Below are positions 36,345-47,559 of a stretch of DNA of 64,000 nt, one piece after another. A program made the position numbers and the translations under genes. How positions within the stretch are numbered: position 1 is the stretch's first letter; the number at the start of each line of letters is the position of its first letter. This DNA comes from Agriotes lineatus (taxonomy: Eukaryota > Arthropoda > Insecta > Coleoptera > Elateridae), in contig OW679197.1 in assembly GCA_940337035.1 (NCBI GenBank), forward strand, positions 54,023,903 through 54,087,902, written 5' to 3'. The notes below the pieces were generated by a model. The model ran no database searches, was not told where the DNA came from, and saw only the letters and a program-made list of their open reading frames with translations.

Positions 36345-37174
36345 GTTTCCTAGCATATATGTGTTAGTATGCTTTTACAGGCTTCGAGTAAGTCTTGTTT
36401 GGCCACAATTTCGAGCGAGCGGCACTCGGCTGCTACCGGGCTTTGCGACAGTGGCGGCACTTGCTATTCGCGATGGTTGCAGGGTTTTGACCGTAACGAA
36501 AATTATTGATAAAGCCAAGGTTTCGGAAAAAATCTGCTTCTGCTATCAACTCATGCAATTAACTCTAGAATACTAAGCTTAATCTACCGTTATATGAATA
36601 GCAAGTATTTGTAATTATTCTTACTAACACAAGAATTAGTTTTTTGAAGAAGTAACACAAAAGGACATTTACAATATAGGGCTACAATTCTATTTTTTTT
36701 TTATAGAGGTTTATCACAGGGACGTTTCAAACGTTCTTCTAGATAAAGTCCTTGGAAAAGCACTATTCCGTATTAGATAAGGAACTGGCTAAATAATATG
36801 GGTCAATTCTAAACAAAAAATCAGCCGCTGCATAAATTAACAGACCTTGTAGGTAGAGAACTGATTTTATGCAAAAACAACTCTTATTTTTTTATAGTTG
36901 AACTATGTCCTTGGGATTTTAGCGAATTTATTGTAATTATTTGATGTTAATTAATTTTTGCACATTTTGCATATATTTAACGAAATACTGCATATATTGA
37001 TATTTTATGCGCATTTTTCTTTTTATGCATAATTTGGTATACTCTTAAATAAAAATAGGTTTTAAAGTGACTATATATAAATGCGCTCCCTAATAGCTTG
37101 TCATTAGTTATCATCTGGTGTTAACAACTATGATAATACTTCCGGTTTATGCAGATCCCACTTGAATGTCAGGT
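36345..37174. other. AT-rich sequence left of the assembly gap
   Basis: I looked here for the missing 3' exons of the Bark gene on the minus strand. The 34 bases next to the gap give no convincing continuation: one frame stops at once, and the others stop within 8 to 15 codons. The rest is AT-rich without recognisable coding. Confidence 0.5.
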
Positions 37175-37274
37175 NNNNNNNNNNNNNNNNNNNNNNNNNN
37201 NNNNNNNNNNNNNNNNNNNNNNNNNNNNNNNNNNNNNNNNNNNNNNNNNNNNNNNNNNNNNNNNNNNNNNNNNN
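37175..37274. other. Assembly gap of 100 N
   Basis: Exactly 100 N is the usual placeholder for a join of unknown length. The real missing sequence may be much longer. It interrupts the Bark coding exon. Confidence 0.98.
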
Positions 37275-38528
37275 TTTCGGTTTCCCCCCGTGTATGTAAT
37301 ATTAATCCCATCTCCTTTATTAAAAGAAATTCTACTTTCTGTTACATTTACATCCCCAACACCGCTTGTAATATGTAGTCCAGCAACATGGTCATTTTTC
37401 GATATGGATGTTTTGTGCACGTGAATCTGCGAACGTAAATTATCAAAAGCAATTCCTCTCCCTGAATTGTCGGATATGTCAGAATTGGTAACATTTAGTT
37501 CGTACGTTTTGTGGAACCCTGATGTTAATCTCATATAAATAACCATATCGGTTCTGGGCTGCGCTTGAAATATTATGTAAATTTGGTTGTTCGTAGTTAC
37601 CACGGACTGTGGTCGCGTATTGTTTCGTATTGGAAAAGAGGTTAAAAGACGATTATTGATGGAGGATCCATCGTAGATTTCCATGGTAGCACTCTCATTG
37701 CGATCAGTCTCAGCTCTGAGGAAGTCTAACGTTATCACTTGACCATAACGAGTGGTAAACACCTTCGAACACTGTTTTTCCGTGCCGTAAAAGATGTTTT
37801 GGTCTGCAAACACATGGACTGGGTACGTTTGGCTATAGGCGATGGCTAAAGTGCAAAAGTCGGAAATGTCTGATGTGTCTCGTTTTTCTTTCGGTCGGGC
37901 TTCGTTGTGCACATATCTCAACCCATCACCACCGTTTTCATTAATAACGCATTGATCCACATGGGCTAATCCATAAGTAGAATTAATGAAGATTCCATAA
38001 CCGCGATTATTCCTAATCACACAGTTGCTTATTCGAAACGGAGCATCGGGAAGGGTTACATTAATTCCGTTGTAGGCTGAATTTAAAATTTCGATATAGT
38101 TCATGACAGGTGGCGTTCCTTCAGCATGTATGGCGCTGGTGACGTTATGGTCCCTTCCGGCACCAGCGTACTGTATAATAACGTATTCGAGCTGAGACAT
38201 AGAGGTAGAGACGTAAAGATTACTCTGTAACTTCAGAAGCTTATCGTAGTTAGCGTTTTCGAATCTTATTCCTCTCCAGTATGGCATAGGGTTGTCATGG
38301 CGTGGCAAACATTCGATGGCAAGATCAGGGTGGTAGTCGCACACTCCGGACCCGAGCTGACGCGACGACCACTGGCAGTCTGTTAGAGAGCTTTCAGTGC
38401 CCATGCACCGGGGTTCTTCGTAGAGCAGCCGAGGTTTCAGCGGCATTTCCCTGTTGAACCAGTTGAAGAAAGACCCTCCTTGGAAACCTAGTTCCCTGCA
38501 TGCCGTCTGCATGTCCGCTAACGTCCAA
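37275..38528 (-). CDS. bark: Bark beetle/Anakonda orthologue, internal exon (partial at gap)
   Basis: Bark is a large transmembrane protein of septate and tricellular junctions in Drosophila epithelia, with SRCR domains, beta-helix repeats and CUB-like segments outside the cell. The exon begins at 38528 after TTTCTTTTCAG and continues an SRCR domain: WTLADMQTACRELGF, then cysteines in EPRC, TDCQW, GVCDY and IECLP. Next come right-handed beta-helix repeats (NCVIRNNRGYGIFINSTYG, QCVINENGGDGL). A CUB-like stretch follows (FTTRYGQVITLDFLRAE, MEIYDGSS, IYIIFQAQ), then further beta-helix repeats. At least eight N-glycosylation sequons fit an extracellular location. The frame is open for about 418 codons up to the N gap. 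The rest of the protein, including the membrane segment, is missing. Confidence 0.88.
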
Positions 38529-38578
38529 CTGAAAAGAAACTTTGTCAGTTAAAGATTGGATTTATAGTTTCAACTGAC
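38529..38578 (-). other. bark: 50-base intron of bark
   Basis: The donor AAAAAA|GTCAGT (GT at 38578-38577) and acceptor TTTTCAG (AG at 38530-38529) enclose 50 bases. Splicing joins AA with T to make an Asn codon (phase 2). This restores the unbroken SRCR sequence VCTNSKNWTLADMQTAC. The short length is typical of small insect introns. Confidence 0.88.
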
Positions 38579-38742
38579 TTTTTTGAATTTGTACACACGC
38601 TTCTCCATCTTCCCTTGTGGAGAAGCTGAACTCGGCCTGCCAAGATAGAGGGGCCGTCAACTAGGCGTATGCTTGGCAATTCTCTGCTAGCTGCAAAGGT
38701 GTCGGCTGCAGTGGTTAGGACGATTCGGTTAGCCTCTGAGCC
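38579..38742 (-). CDS. bark: Bark beetle/Anakonda orthologue, upstream exon with SRCR start
   Basis: This exon encodes the first half of the SRCR domain completed by the next exon. It is 164 bases long, starts in phase 0 after TAATTTTTGCCATCAG (AG at 38744-38743) and ends in phase 2. The peptide includes SIRLVDGPSILAGRVQLLHK and then GRWRSVCTNSK, the canonical SRCR opening: strand, GRVxxxxxGxW, first cysteine. No ATG is needed because it is internal. The exon was found by reading upstream of the larger open frame. Earlier exons, with the signal peptide and more domains, should lie at higher coordinates, but I could not recognise them up to 64 kb. They may be far away or separated by repeat-filled introns. 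Confidence 0.85.
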
Positions 38743-38744
38743 CT

Positions 38745-40195
38745 GATGGCAAAAATTACAGTTACTAAATGGACATTTTAAGCATCGGTCGTATGAAAGG
38801 TTAATAACATACGTAATATCATTTATACTAGTTTAGCTTCTAATTGCTACATTCACTATCCGTGACCACTCCGAGGTCTATGGTCGTATGCTATTTAACA
38901 GTGCGTGAAACTTGGGTCCATGAGTTCAGTTAAGTTGGTGATGAGTATTTTGGGGCATGGACAAATCTGATTTACTACACAGAATATTGTTTTGATGGCT
39001 TAAATGATAGGGTAAGATGTTTGACCTACATCGTATCTAAGCTATTAACGCTTAATAAAGAGGTGCAAAGGTTTTTAAAAATAGAAAGGAGGAGAAAAGT
39101 GACGGTCTCCTCTAGTTTTGTTGGAGTAGATAGCAGATCAGGAACTCCGGTTAAGTATGTACCGTTTACAGGAATCACTTTTTCTCAGTCAAGGTTGCTT
39201 GTAATATAATATCATCATGTTTTAATGTAGTGCTGATAATTTTATTAACCTTACGAGAAGTTCCGTTGAAATATAAGAGCGAATCTTAGCAAGGAAAGGC
39301 TGATTATAATTCCGATGTCGTTCAAGGCTAGTTATTGACTTCTATTCATACATTCATCCTGTCACTAGCGAGAAAGACGTTACTGCCGTTACTGGGCATT
39401 CCCCAGCCAACAGTTTTCTCCAATTGTCATAAGTGAGAGTGTCGATTGAGCCGCTCTTCCTACAAGCCATTTTACTGACTCACACGTTTGACTCCAGGTA
39501 ACCGATTTTTACATGCGCAAGTTGGCAAAAAGTTAATTGTACGACATCCACGCCGAAACCTAAGAAGGCGTAAAGCGAAACAAGCATCAGCGGTGCATGC
39601 CGCGACTACGGTATACTCCAGGTCAATGGCACTCTGTTCTTCTGTGTTTGATCCACGTCTACTTTGTTGTTCAATACATTTACTGCGATTGTATGGGAAC
39701 GGCTGATAAACCGCGGTCAGTCACAATACCAATCAGCCGTGTAACAGAGCAGAGGCCCCAATTAACTCGCCCAGCTATTTGCGTTTTTACCGTTTGCAAA
39801 AACACACAACGACAACGTGGGCTCGGATAATTATTTTAAATTATAGTGTCGCCGGATGATTACGGTAATGTTGTAGCAGAGTATTTACGAATCGGTCTGG
39901 TGAACCTTTAATTGTAGTTTCGCTTTTGGACATATGTTGAATTTGAGGATGTGAAGGTAAAAGTAGGACAGGAGTGTGTAGACAGGTTGGTGGCACATAG
40001 TTCGTCATTGCTACTTAGGCAAATTTCATCAGAACTGCTTGCCCTAAATGAATCATTATAATTTCGCAGTCATGCATAGGAATACGAGTAGGTATCTTCT
40101 CAAAGAGAAAGAATGACGAATAATTGCACCATTCGACTGGCACCACCATAGAGTAGTCATCTGTCTTCACGTTTCTTTAGGTTCAGACTGATATT
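38745..40195. other. DNA upstream of the Bark exons, nothing certain
   Basis: No further Bark exon was recognised. Minus strand 39470 to 39370 has a short ATG frame (MACRKSGSIDTLTYDNWRKL), and the plus strand 39488-39706 is open for 72 codons. Neither has a known domain. Confidence 0.3.
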
Positions 40196-40990
40196 GTTAT
40201 ATGTATCCAGTACTCAGCGTAGATAAACCAGACGTAGAGAAAAGCAAAACATACACAAGAATCAAACTAGAGAAATTAAAGAATCAAAGTGTGAAAAAAG
40301 TTTTCCAATCCGAAATAGATAAAGATTTATCACAATGGGTGAACAGCATGGGACAACTAGACATAGAACAATGGACGATATTCTAATAAACACTAATAAA
40401 TAAAGCTAACTTCGTATGTGGCACTACGAAAACAAGTACAAGCCAATGTCAAACTAGGTGGTGGACATAAACAGTCTAAGAAGTAATTAGAAAGAAATAA
40501 TTAGCATGAAAAGAATACGGGAACTTGAAGAGAAGACGACCAAAATAAATACATAGAAGCTAGAAACAAAACAAAGGCTAAAACAGAAGAAGCTGAGAAG
40601 AAAAGTTAGATAGCGTTTGAAGAGGAAGTAGAGGTAGCATGTAACTGGGATTCTGAAATATTTAAGGGGAAAGAACGGTATGAAAATGCTAAGCATAATA
40701 GATGAAAAGGGCTTATTAATACAGATTTATTAAATAATAAAAATATTAAATTAAAAAAAAATAGGAAAGGAAGTTCTCAGGATCAGGGGCGAAAAGTTAG
40801 AGGAAGAACAAGGAGATGAAGGAACAGTGGATGAGGTCCAAAAAGCAGTAGCGAAAATAGGAATACGCGAAATAAATAACATACCGAAACAATGAGAAAT
40901 AAACGCAATATATGTACTCCCAATACATAGAAACGATGATCCTAAAGACCGCAAAAATTATAGAGCAATAACGCTATCTCCAGCAATGCT
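40195..40990 (+). pseudogene. LINE ORF2 remnant (pre-RT region and start of RT)
   Basis: A frame at 40201-40386 encodes RIKLEKLKNQSVKKVFQSEI and continues with WVNSMGQLDIEQWTIF before a stop. This resembles the linker between the endonuclease and reverse transcriptase of insect non-LTR elements. Further along, INAIYVLPIHRNDDPKDRKN followed by YRAITLSPAML (about 40895-40990) corresponds to the first conserved RT block, IxPIHKKGDPxDxxNYRxIxLL. Stops and frame changes separate the pieces, so the copy is dead. It is probably related to the pieces at 42740-43325 and 45780-46210. Confidence 0.65.
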
Positions 40991-41129
40991 ATAGAACTAG
41001 TTGCAACTTTCTGTTAGAGTTATACCTGTCGTAGATAATCTTAAGATAATTATTTTCAATAGGAAAGGCGAAAACTCTTACAGAAAGGGATTTGTCTCCC
41101 CCCCCCCCCTGGCTACCGGCTCTCGGTTA

Positions 41130-42737
41130 GTTTGTTGGAAGTTTACGGTACTTTTTTGTAACATTGGAAAATCTTGAACAATATTTGGAAATCTTTACAA
41201 ATCGCTCGTAATTTTTAGAAAGATTGTATAATATTTGGTAACTTCTCGTAATTTTTCGAAACCTCTTAAATGATTTTTGAAATTTTTTGGTAACTCTGGA
41301 GTGTTTGTTAATATTTAGAAGTATTTGATGTCTGGCAATATTTATAAATCGCTGTTAACATTGAAAAAATGATTCTTGAAACCTCTGGTAATCTTTAGAA
41401 ATTGTTGGTAATATTGTAAAACCTCTAATTTTTGAAACTCTTCGTAATCTTTAGAAATTGTTGATAATGTTGGAAAATCTCTGATGATTTTTGGAACCAA
41501 GTACTTTTTACAAATTGTTGGTAATTTTTGAAAATTCCTGATGATTTTTGGAACATACGACAATCTTTAGAAATCGTTGATAATGTTGGAAAATCTCTGA
41601 TTACTATTGCAGTTGCAACCTCTCGTAACTTTTAAAAATCATTGGTAATGTTAAAAAATCTCTGATAATTTTTGCAATATCTGGTAATGCTTAGAAATCG
41701 TAGTACCTCATACTGGAAAACATCTGGCAATACTTAGAAATCGTTGTCATGTTAGAAAATCTCTGATCATTTTTGTAACGGCTGGCAATTTTAAAAATTG
41801 TTGGTAATGTTGAAGAATCTCTAATCATTTTTGAATTTTTGGAAATCTTTATAAATCGTTGGTAATGTTGGAAACTCTCTGACGATTTTTGAAATATCTG
41901 GCAATTTTTAAAAATCATTGGTTATGTCAGAAGATCTCTGATGATTGCGGTACCTCTCGTAATCTAAAGAATCTCTGATGATTTAAAAAAACGCTAGTAA
42001 TCTTCAAAAGTCATTGCTCATATTGGAAAATCTTTGGTGCTGTTTGAAACTTCTGATAATCTTTTGAAATCGTTATATGATTTTTGGAACCTCTAATCCT
42101 CTGGTAATATTTAGTAATCGTTGATAATGTTGGAAAATCTGTGACGATTTTTGAAATATCTGGTAATTTTTAAAAATCATTGGTAATGTCGGAAAATCTC
42201 TGATGATTTTTGGAACCTCTCGTAATCTTTAGAAATAGTTGTTGAAAAATCTCTAATAATTTGTGCAACCTTTGGTAATCTTTAGAAATTGCTGGTAATG
42301 TTGGAAACTCGCTGAGGATTTTTGAAATATCTGGTAATTTTTAAAAATCATTGGTAATGTCGGAAAATCTCTGATGGTTGTTAGAACCTCTTGTAATCTT
42401 TAGAAATAGTTGTTGAAAAATCTCTGATAATTTGTGGAGCCTTTGGTAATCTTTAGAAATCGCCGGTAATGTTGGAACCTCTCTGACGATTTTTGAAATA
42501 TCTGCTAATCTTTAGAAATCATTGGTAATGTCGGAAAATCTCTAATGATGCTTGGAACCTCTCGTAATCTTTAGAAATAGTTGTTGAAACATCTCTGATG
42601 ATTTGTGCAACCTCTGGTAATCTTTAGAAATCGTAGTACGTAATATTGGAAAATCTCTGATTATTTTTGAAACTTCTGGTAATCTTTAATAACCGTTGGT
42701 TAAGGTTGGAAAATCTCTGACGATTTTTGAAACTTTT
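41130..42737 (-). repeat. Satellite E: degenerate ~60 bp repeat
   Basis: AATCTTTAGAAATCGTTGGT, then AATGTTGGAAAATCTCTGAT, then GATTTTTGGAACCTCTGGT repeats roughly 25 times with substitutions and drop-outs. The strand choice is arbitrary. The array resumes at about 43325-43560 after an inserted LINE fragment. A run of about thirteen C precedes it near 41098. Confidence 0.9.
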
Positions 42738-42739
42738 CG

Positions 42740-43325
42740 TAAATATATATATCCTGATATGTATCTACAAATGAGCATTCATTTCTGAAATCGACTTGTT
42801 CCTTCCTAAGTTTAATGTTATTTACATCTTTGATTCTGTTTAATATGATTCTGGTAAGTATTTTAATTGGTACCGATAACAAAGTGATACCTCTCTTCTT
42901 GTGAATTTTTTCCAATAGACCTTTTTTTCCAATCTTTCAGTAAGGTTTCTTCTTTCCATATATGTTTCAGTTATTCTTAGAGCGTGTTTGCCGTTATTCC
43001 TGGGTTTGTGTTCAGCATTTCCGACTCAATATCATCCACATCACGTGGTTTCCTATTTTTAAACTCTTTCACAGTCTTGAATATTTCGGCTTCGGTGAGT
43101 GGCTCTCTTTAATACCAGGGTCTTCTTGCTTAGCACTTTTTTATTGGTTTCTAATTTCTTGCCTGCTGTTTTTCTATTTAGTAGTTTTACACCTACCATC
43201 TTTCTAGCTGTTCCTCTTCGCTCACTATTATTTCACCGTCTTTTTCTTTAACCGGTTTTCTCGCTCTAAAAATTTTGTTTGCCAGTGGTATGGTGGTAGT
43301 ATACTAATTTCCTTTTCTTATTTCT
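42740..43325 (-). pseudogene. LINE ORF2 fragment inserted in satellite E
   Basis: Reading the minus strand, the 5' part encodes linker sequence (IVSEEEQLER, then EFKNRKPRDVDDIESEMLN). It is followed by HKKRGITLLSVPIKILTRII and LNRIKDVNNIKLRKEQVDFR, reverse-transcriptase blocks 1-2 of a non-LTR retrotransposon. Frame changes are needed between them. The nucleotide sequence is close to that at 45840-46210 on the plus strand, including the same defective TAGAAAG...TAAAACTACTAAATAGAAAA stretch. Both therefore derive from one already degenerate or differently framed family. Satellite E lies on both sides. Confidence 0.75.
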
Positions 43326-43560
43326 AACGGTTTTTGAAACATATGGAAATCTTTAGAAATCATTGGAAATGTCGAGAAATCTTTAATGATTTTTGAAACC
43401 TCTTAGTAATCTTTAGAAATTATTGGTAATATGGAAATACTCTGGTGCTTTTTAAGTTATGAAAAACTTGAGAAATTTCTTGAATATTTTGAAAAATGTA
43501 GGTAGTATGTACTTGTTCACCTTGAAAATTTTCTATTACTCTTTAGAAATGTTTGGTAGG
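43325..43560 (-). repeat. Satellite E, second part
   Basis: Units with ATCTTTAGAAATCATTGG and GATTTTTGAAACCTCTTAG continue for about 240 bases beyond the LINE fragment and then fade. Confidence 0.8.
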
Positions 43561-43564
43561 TTAT

Positions 43565-44511
43565 GGTAATCTCACTACTAATTCATTGTCTTACGACTTA
43601 CTGTACGGATTCTGAAATTTATATTTTCCAGTCTTCATTCCATCAAAGTTATTGTTTGAACAAAGATTTATTGCAAAATCAGCATTCTAAATTAAATTTA
43701 AATGACAGTAGGCGTGACCTGAAGACATTAAAAGTGACAATATTATTGATTAGTAATTACCAGAGAGCCAGAGACACTCGAAATAGCCTTGAAGACTGAA
43801 GATGAATAAAGAAAGCGTTGGTTGAAAATTAATTAGAACCTACACATCTAGGATGACTTATTACATCAACACAATAATTCTATAAATAACATAGTCTTTA
43901 TTCGATGTTGTATAATTTTGAATGGTTTTTTGAAACGGGAATCGTTACTCTGAAAAAGCATCAAAGAAGCAAGCAAAATAAGTGACTGCGGTAGTTCAAC
44001 TTCAATTCAAAACCGCTAGGAGGCATCAAGTTGGTAAAATTTAATTTTTTAAGTTTTATTTGAGCAAGGAGTTTTGGAGATTGGAGAATTTATGAATATC
44101 TACAGTAAAACCAAAAGTTAACGCTGTTTATCGATAAAATGTGACGCTTGTAATTCATAAAACGCAAAATATGAAATACCACGAATAGTGGGATCTGGAT
44201 GTACTAAATGATAATTCAGTTAATTTAGGATTTTATGGAAAAGCGGTTCTTTCCGCAAACTTTCGGAATGTGCCAAACTGCAGTAACTTGTAGAAATAAA
44301 AGAGGTCGTTGCTTCTAAAACTCATCCATTTTGAAGTTGGTAATTGCAAATGATCCAATCCTATTGATCGTCTCGCAGGAATTTAGACACGATCTAGTAA
44401 CACAGGCTAAAATCGTGAAGAAGTGATGCAAAACAGTTACGGATGAGTTATATGCCACGAAGCACGTCAAGTTCCGATCGATTCCAACCAGTTAAAACGC
44501 CAAAACACGGA
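43565..44511. other. Non-coding DNA
   Basis: No gene or repeat structure was recognised. A 78-codon frame at 43563-43799 has no known content. Confidence 0.3.
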
Positions 44512-44519
44512 CTAAATAG

Positions 44520-44714
44520 CAGAGCCGGATTAAGGGGGGGGCTAAGGGGGCTGCAGCCCCGGGCCACCAAATTTCAGAGGCCTCGAAAAGATTCTAACGT
44601 TATAATCTAGTGCGGTTTCTAATCATTTAGATCCCTTTGTAGCCGTTGCATAAATGGGAATGGGGCCTCTAAAAAACTTAGCCCTGGGCCTCACTTATAT
44701 TTAATCCGGCTCTG
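44520..44714. mobile_element. 195-bp hAT MITE with intact ends
   Basis: The terminal inverted repeats CAGAGCCGGATTAA (44520-44533) and TTAATCCGGCTCTG (44701-44714) are exact complements. They are flanked by the perfect 8-bp direct repeat CTAAATAG (44512-44519 and 44715-44722). The duplication fits the hAT preference nTnnnnAn, and CAG at the terminus is typical of hAT. No coding capacity is present. Confidence 0.93.
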
Positions 44715-44724
44715 CTAAATAGTA

Positions 44725-45775
44725 AATTCGAGCTAAGAATGAATGAACGCCACACCCACACTTAAGGGTCAAAGGCCAAAAAATTTGACAGGCGACCTTA
44801 TAACTAATTTATGGGTCACTCGTTGCAGGTTAATGTTACAATTGTACCTATAAATACGAGTGCTGAGTAGATGCTGTGCAAGCAGTCGACTTTTATGCAA
44901 AAGTGCAGTTGTGCAAAAATGCCCTTTCTAGGCCAGATGTGGACGTACAACCTTGCAGGAGGAATTACGAGGTCACAGAAGCAACCGAGATAAAAAGCGG
45001 ATGTAACTGATATTGATAATTAGTGCACGTTATAATTATCTTTGGGCAAGCCGCGTCTGCAGAAGAAGTAATTTGAGATAGCATAAGGCTGCTCTGTTTG
45101 GCAAGATTCAGATCAATGCAAATATCGCAACATTTGCATTGACGGTACCGTTGATCGTGAATTTAATAATGAACGTAACGGGAGCCGCCTGTTTTTTATG
45201 GTTTCAGAATTCCATCCGAAGAAACTGGCGAGAGCGCATAAAGAGTATAAGTTGATAATAAGTCATTAATAGCATGAGCAGGCAAAAACATGTAAACAAA
45301 AGTTGTCTATTTCTGGGAGTCACGTATTTTGTGGAATAAAAACAATTTGTTTTTCGATTGCGTTATCAACTTTCTTTAAGAAATATCTAAGACTGTTTTC
45401 CTTAAGAATAAGGTTATTTATTTTCTATGCCGAAAAGCACTTGCCAAAATACTTAGTTCATTCGCTTTTGTTTATGATAGTTCTTTTAATTTATAAGTTG
45501 ATTCGCGTGGGCACCGATGATACGGTGATGTGGTAGTATTAAGGCACTATTATGTACTATCATCTGTTATGATGGAAAATAAGCTGCAGCTAGCTTGGCA
45601 ACAAGAACAAGTAGCAAGAGAAAATACATGTTATGGCATAAAGAAAGACCGAAATTGGGAAGATGTTCAATATAAAATTGAAAAATACACTGGAAGATGG
45701 TGGGGTGGAGAGAAGAGATTTTATTTATTTGGGTAATGGCACAACATACTACATAATATGAAACAGTATATACAG
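44725..45775. other. Non-coding DNA
   Basis: Short open frames at 45303-45536 and 45530-45736 have no recognised domain. The end of the stretch (from about 45590) may already be LINE-derived, judging by its purine-rich, A-rich style, but without a diagnostic motif. Confidence 0.3.
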
Positions 45776-45779
45776 AAGA

Positions 45780-46560
45780 GATAGAGCAAGATCGAAGAAG
45801 CAAGGGTGGAAGACATAAATACAGGAAGTGAGTTGTATAAAATCATCAAAACACTGGCAAATAGTACTATTAGAGCGAGAAAACCAGTTAAAGACAAAGA
45901 AATAATAGTGAGCGAAGAGGAACAGCTAGAAAGACAGAAGGAGTAAAACTACTAAATAGAAAAACAGGAGGCTATAAATTGGAATAAAACAAAAACGTGC
46001 TAACCAAGAAGACCCTGGTATTAAAGAGAGCCACACACCGAAGCCGAAACGTTTAAAGACTGTGAAAGAGTTTAAAAATAGGAAACCACCTGATGTGGAT
46101 GATATTGAGTCGGAAATGCTGAAAACAAATACCAGAAATAACGGCAAACACGCTCTAAGAATTACTGATACATATATGAAAAGAAGGAACCTTATTGGAA
46201 GATTGTCAAATCTGTGCTACTATGTGGCTACCAAACCTGAAAATAACCGTTTAAAGTGCAAACCTTTATCAACATCAACTCCTTAAGGACAATACTTAAC
46301 GTATACGTACTGGACAACAAAGAACTGTGGAGAAGTGTGGACAGAACCCAATAGCAGAAACCATAAAAAAGAAAGTGTGGCTGGATATGACATACAATCC
46401 GCAGGAAGAAGGAAAAATACGGGGCGACCAGAAGAAATGACCAAAAATTGTGTACCATGAAGATCTTTTGTTGCAGCCCATGTCCCCCACAGGGATTAAA
46501 GGCAATAGGTCAAGTAAATCATATAACAAGAACGTTTTAAGGACCAATATTGCACATAAA
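45780..46560 (+). pseudogene. LINE ORF2 fragments, same family as 42740-43325 plus a 3' piece
   Basis: Part one (45800-46210) encodes EDINTGSELYKIIKTLANST, then KEIIVSEEEQLER, then after frame changes EFKNRKPPDVDDIESEMLK. Part two (about 46320-46500) recalls the closing region of insect non-LTR ORF2 proteins: ELW, then NPIAETIKKKVWLDM, then GDQKK, in several frames. The RT catalytic core between them is deleted. The copy is non-functional. The first part closely matches the antisense copy near 43 kb. Confidence 0.65.
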
Positions 46561-46845
46561 AAGGCATAAAATAGTGTTGAAACTAAATTTACTAATTTTC
46601 TTCCTTTTGCACTGATTTAAAACGAATGGCTCTCAAACTATGGACTACCCAATATACATATTGATTTGGTCTTAAAATGGCAAAGCATTTTAAATAAAAT
46701 ATAATTAATATGCAGCTTAATTATAACACAAAAGGATATTAGCTCCAGCAGTTCGGTTTAAAAATTCTCTTTTATACAATGGAATCGACAGTTTCTTGAG
46801 CAGTTTTGACTGTCCATTACTGAAACATAGTTATTAATTCAATAT

Positions 46846-47075
46846 AGGTCCCGGGTGGTGTAGCTTGAACAAGCGTCCACGTTCGATCAGTAGAGTTAAG
46901 CAACGCTCTTTCTGGTCAGAACTTGGATGGGAGTTCCACGGCTGCCTCTCTCGGCGCCTCGTGGCACGGCTGCCACGGAAATAAGTTGGTCCCGGATGTC
47001 ATAATAACATATATGTACATATTTGTTGTATAAAAGGGTTATTGTTGCACAAAAATACACAATAATTGGAGATGG
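46846..47075 (+). repeat. 5S-rRNA-derived repeat (SINE-like)
   Basis: The segment contains the internal promoter blocks of 5S rRNA genes in altered form: CGTTCGATCAG, then AGTTAAGCAACG (box A, 46894-46905), then GGTCAGAACTTGGATGGGAG (box C, 46914-46933). The sequence around them does not keep the 5S ends. GGCTGCCTCTCTCGGC and GGCACGGCTGCCACGG follow, and then an AT-rich tail. This fits a 5S-headed short retroposed element rather than a functional 5S gene. The tail end is approximate. Confidence 0.75.
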
Positions 47076-47079
47076 GCAC

Positions 47080-47555
47080 AATTTGAGAACAAGTTAACCT
47101 AAAATATGACATGTTCAGCTAAATGTCACAATGGTTGAAAAGTAGGAATCTCTAATTTTTTGATATTTGATTTCCAAGGTATTGGAGAATATAAATAGAA
47201 TAACAATAACAATTGTGTGTGTAACATTTTGAATTAAAATGACACCAGCTTTAAAATCATATAGTCATGAATGTTTCTAATAATTCTTGAAAAAGACCAG
47301 GTTAGATAATTCTAAGGGTCTTGTTATAGTTTGACCACCCAAATATCGTTTTTATTTTTAAGGTTACCTATAGGTCAAATTTGTTTATTTTCATGCACTT
47401 TTGGAAATATATATAAAGCATCACACAACCCGCGGATTGTCAAGGCTGCCACATTTTCAAATTTTTAGATCGTTAATTCTCAATAAAAACGAAAACGAGA
47501 AACATAAACGGAAAACACAAACGTAAAACATACAAAGATTAATTACAAAAAGCTG
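47080..47555. other. AT-rich non-coding DNA
   Basis: Nothing recognisable was seen on either strand. Confidence 0.3.
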
Positions 47556-47559
47556 TAAG

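Noticed and set aside
37149..37424. Plus-strand frames crossing the N run
   Set aside because: They are open only because N codes for no stop, and they are antisense to the Bark exon.
46870..46960. Functional 5S rRNA gene
   Set aside because: Only the internal promoter region is similar. The gene ends and several paired positions are lost.
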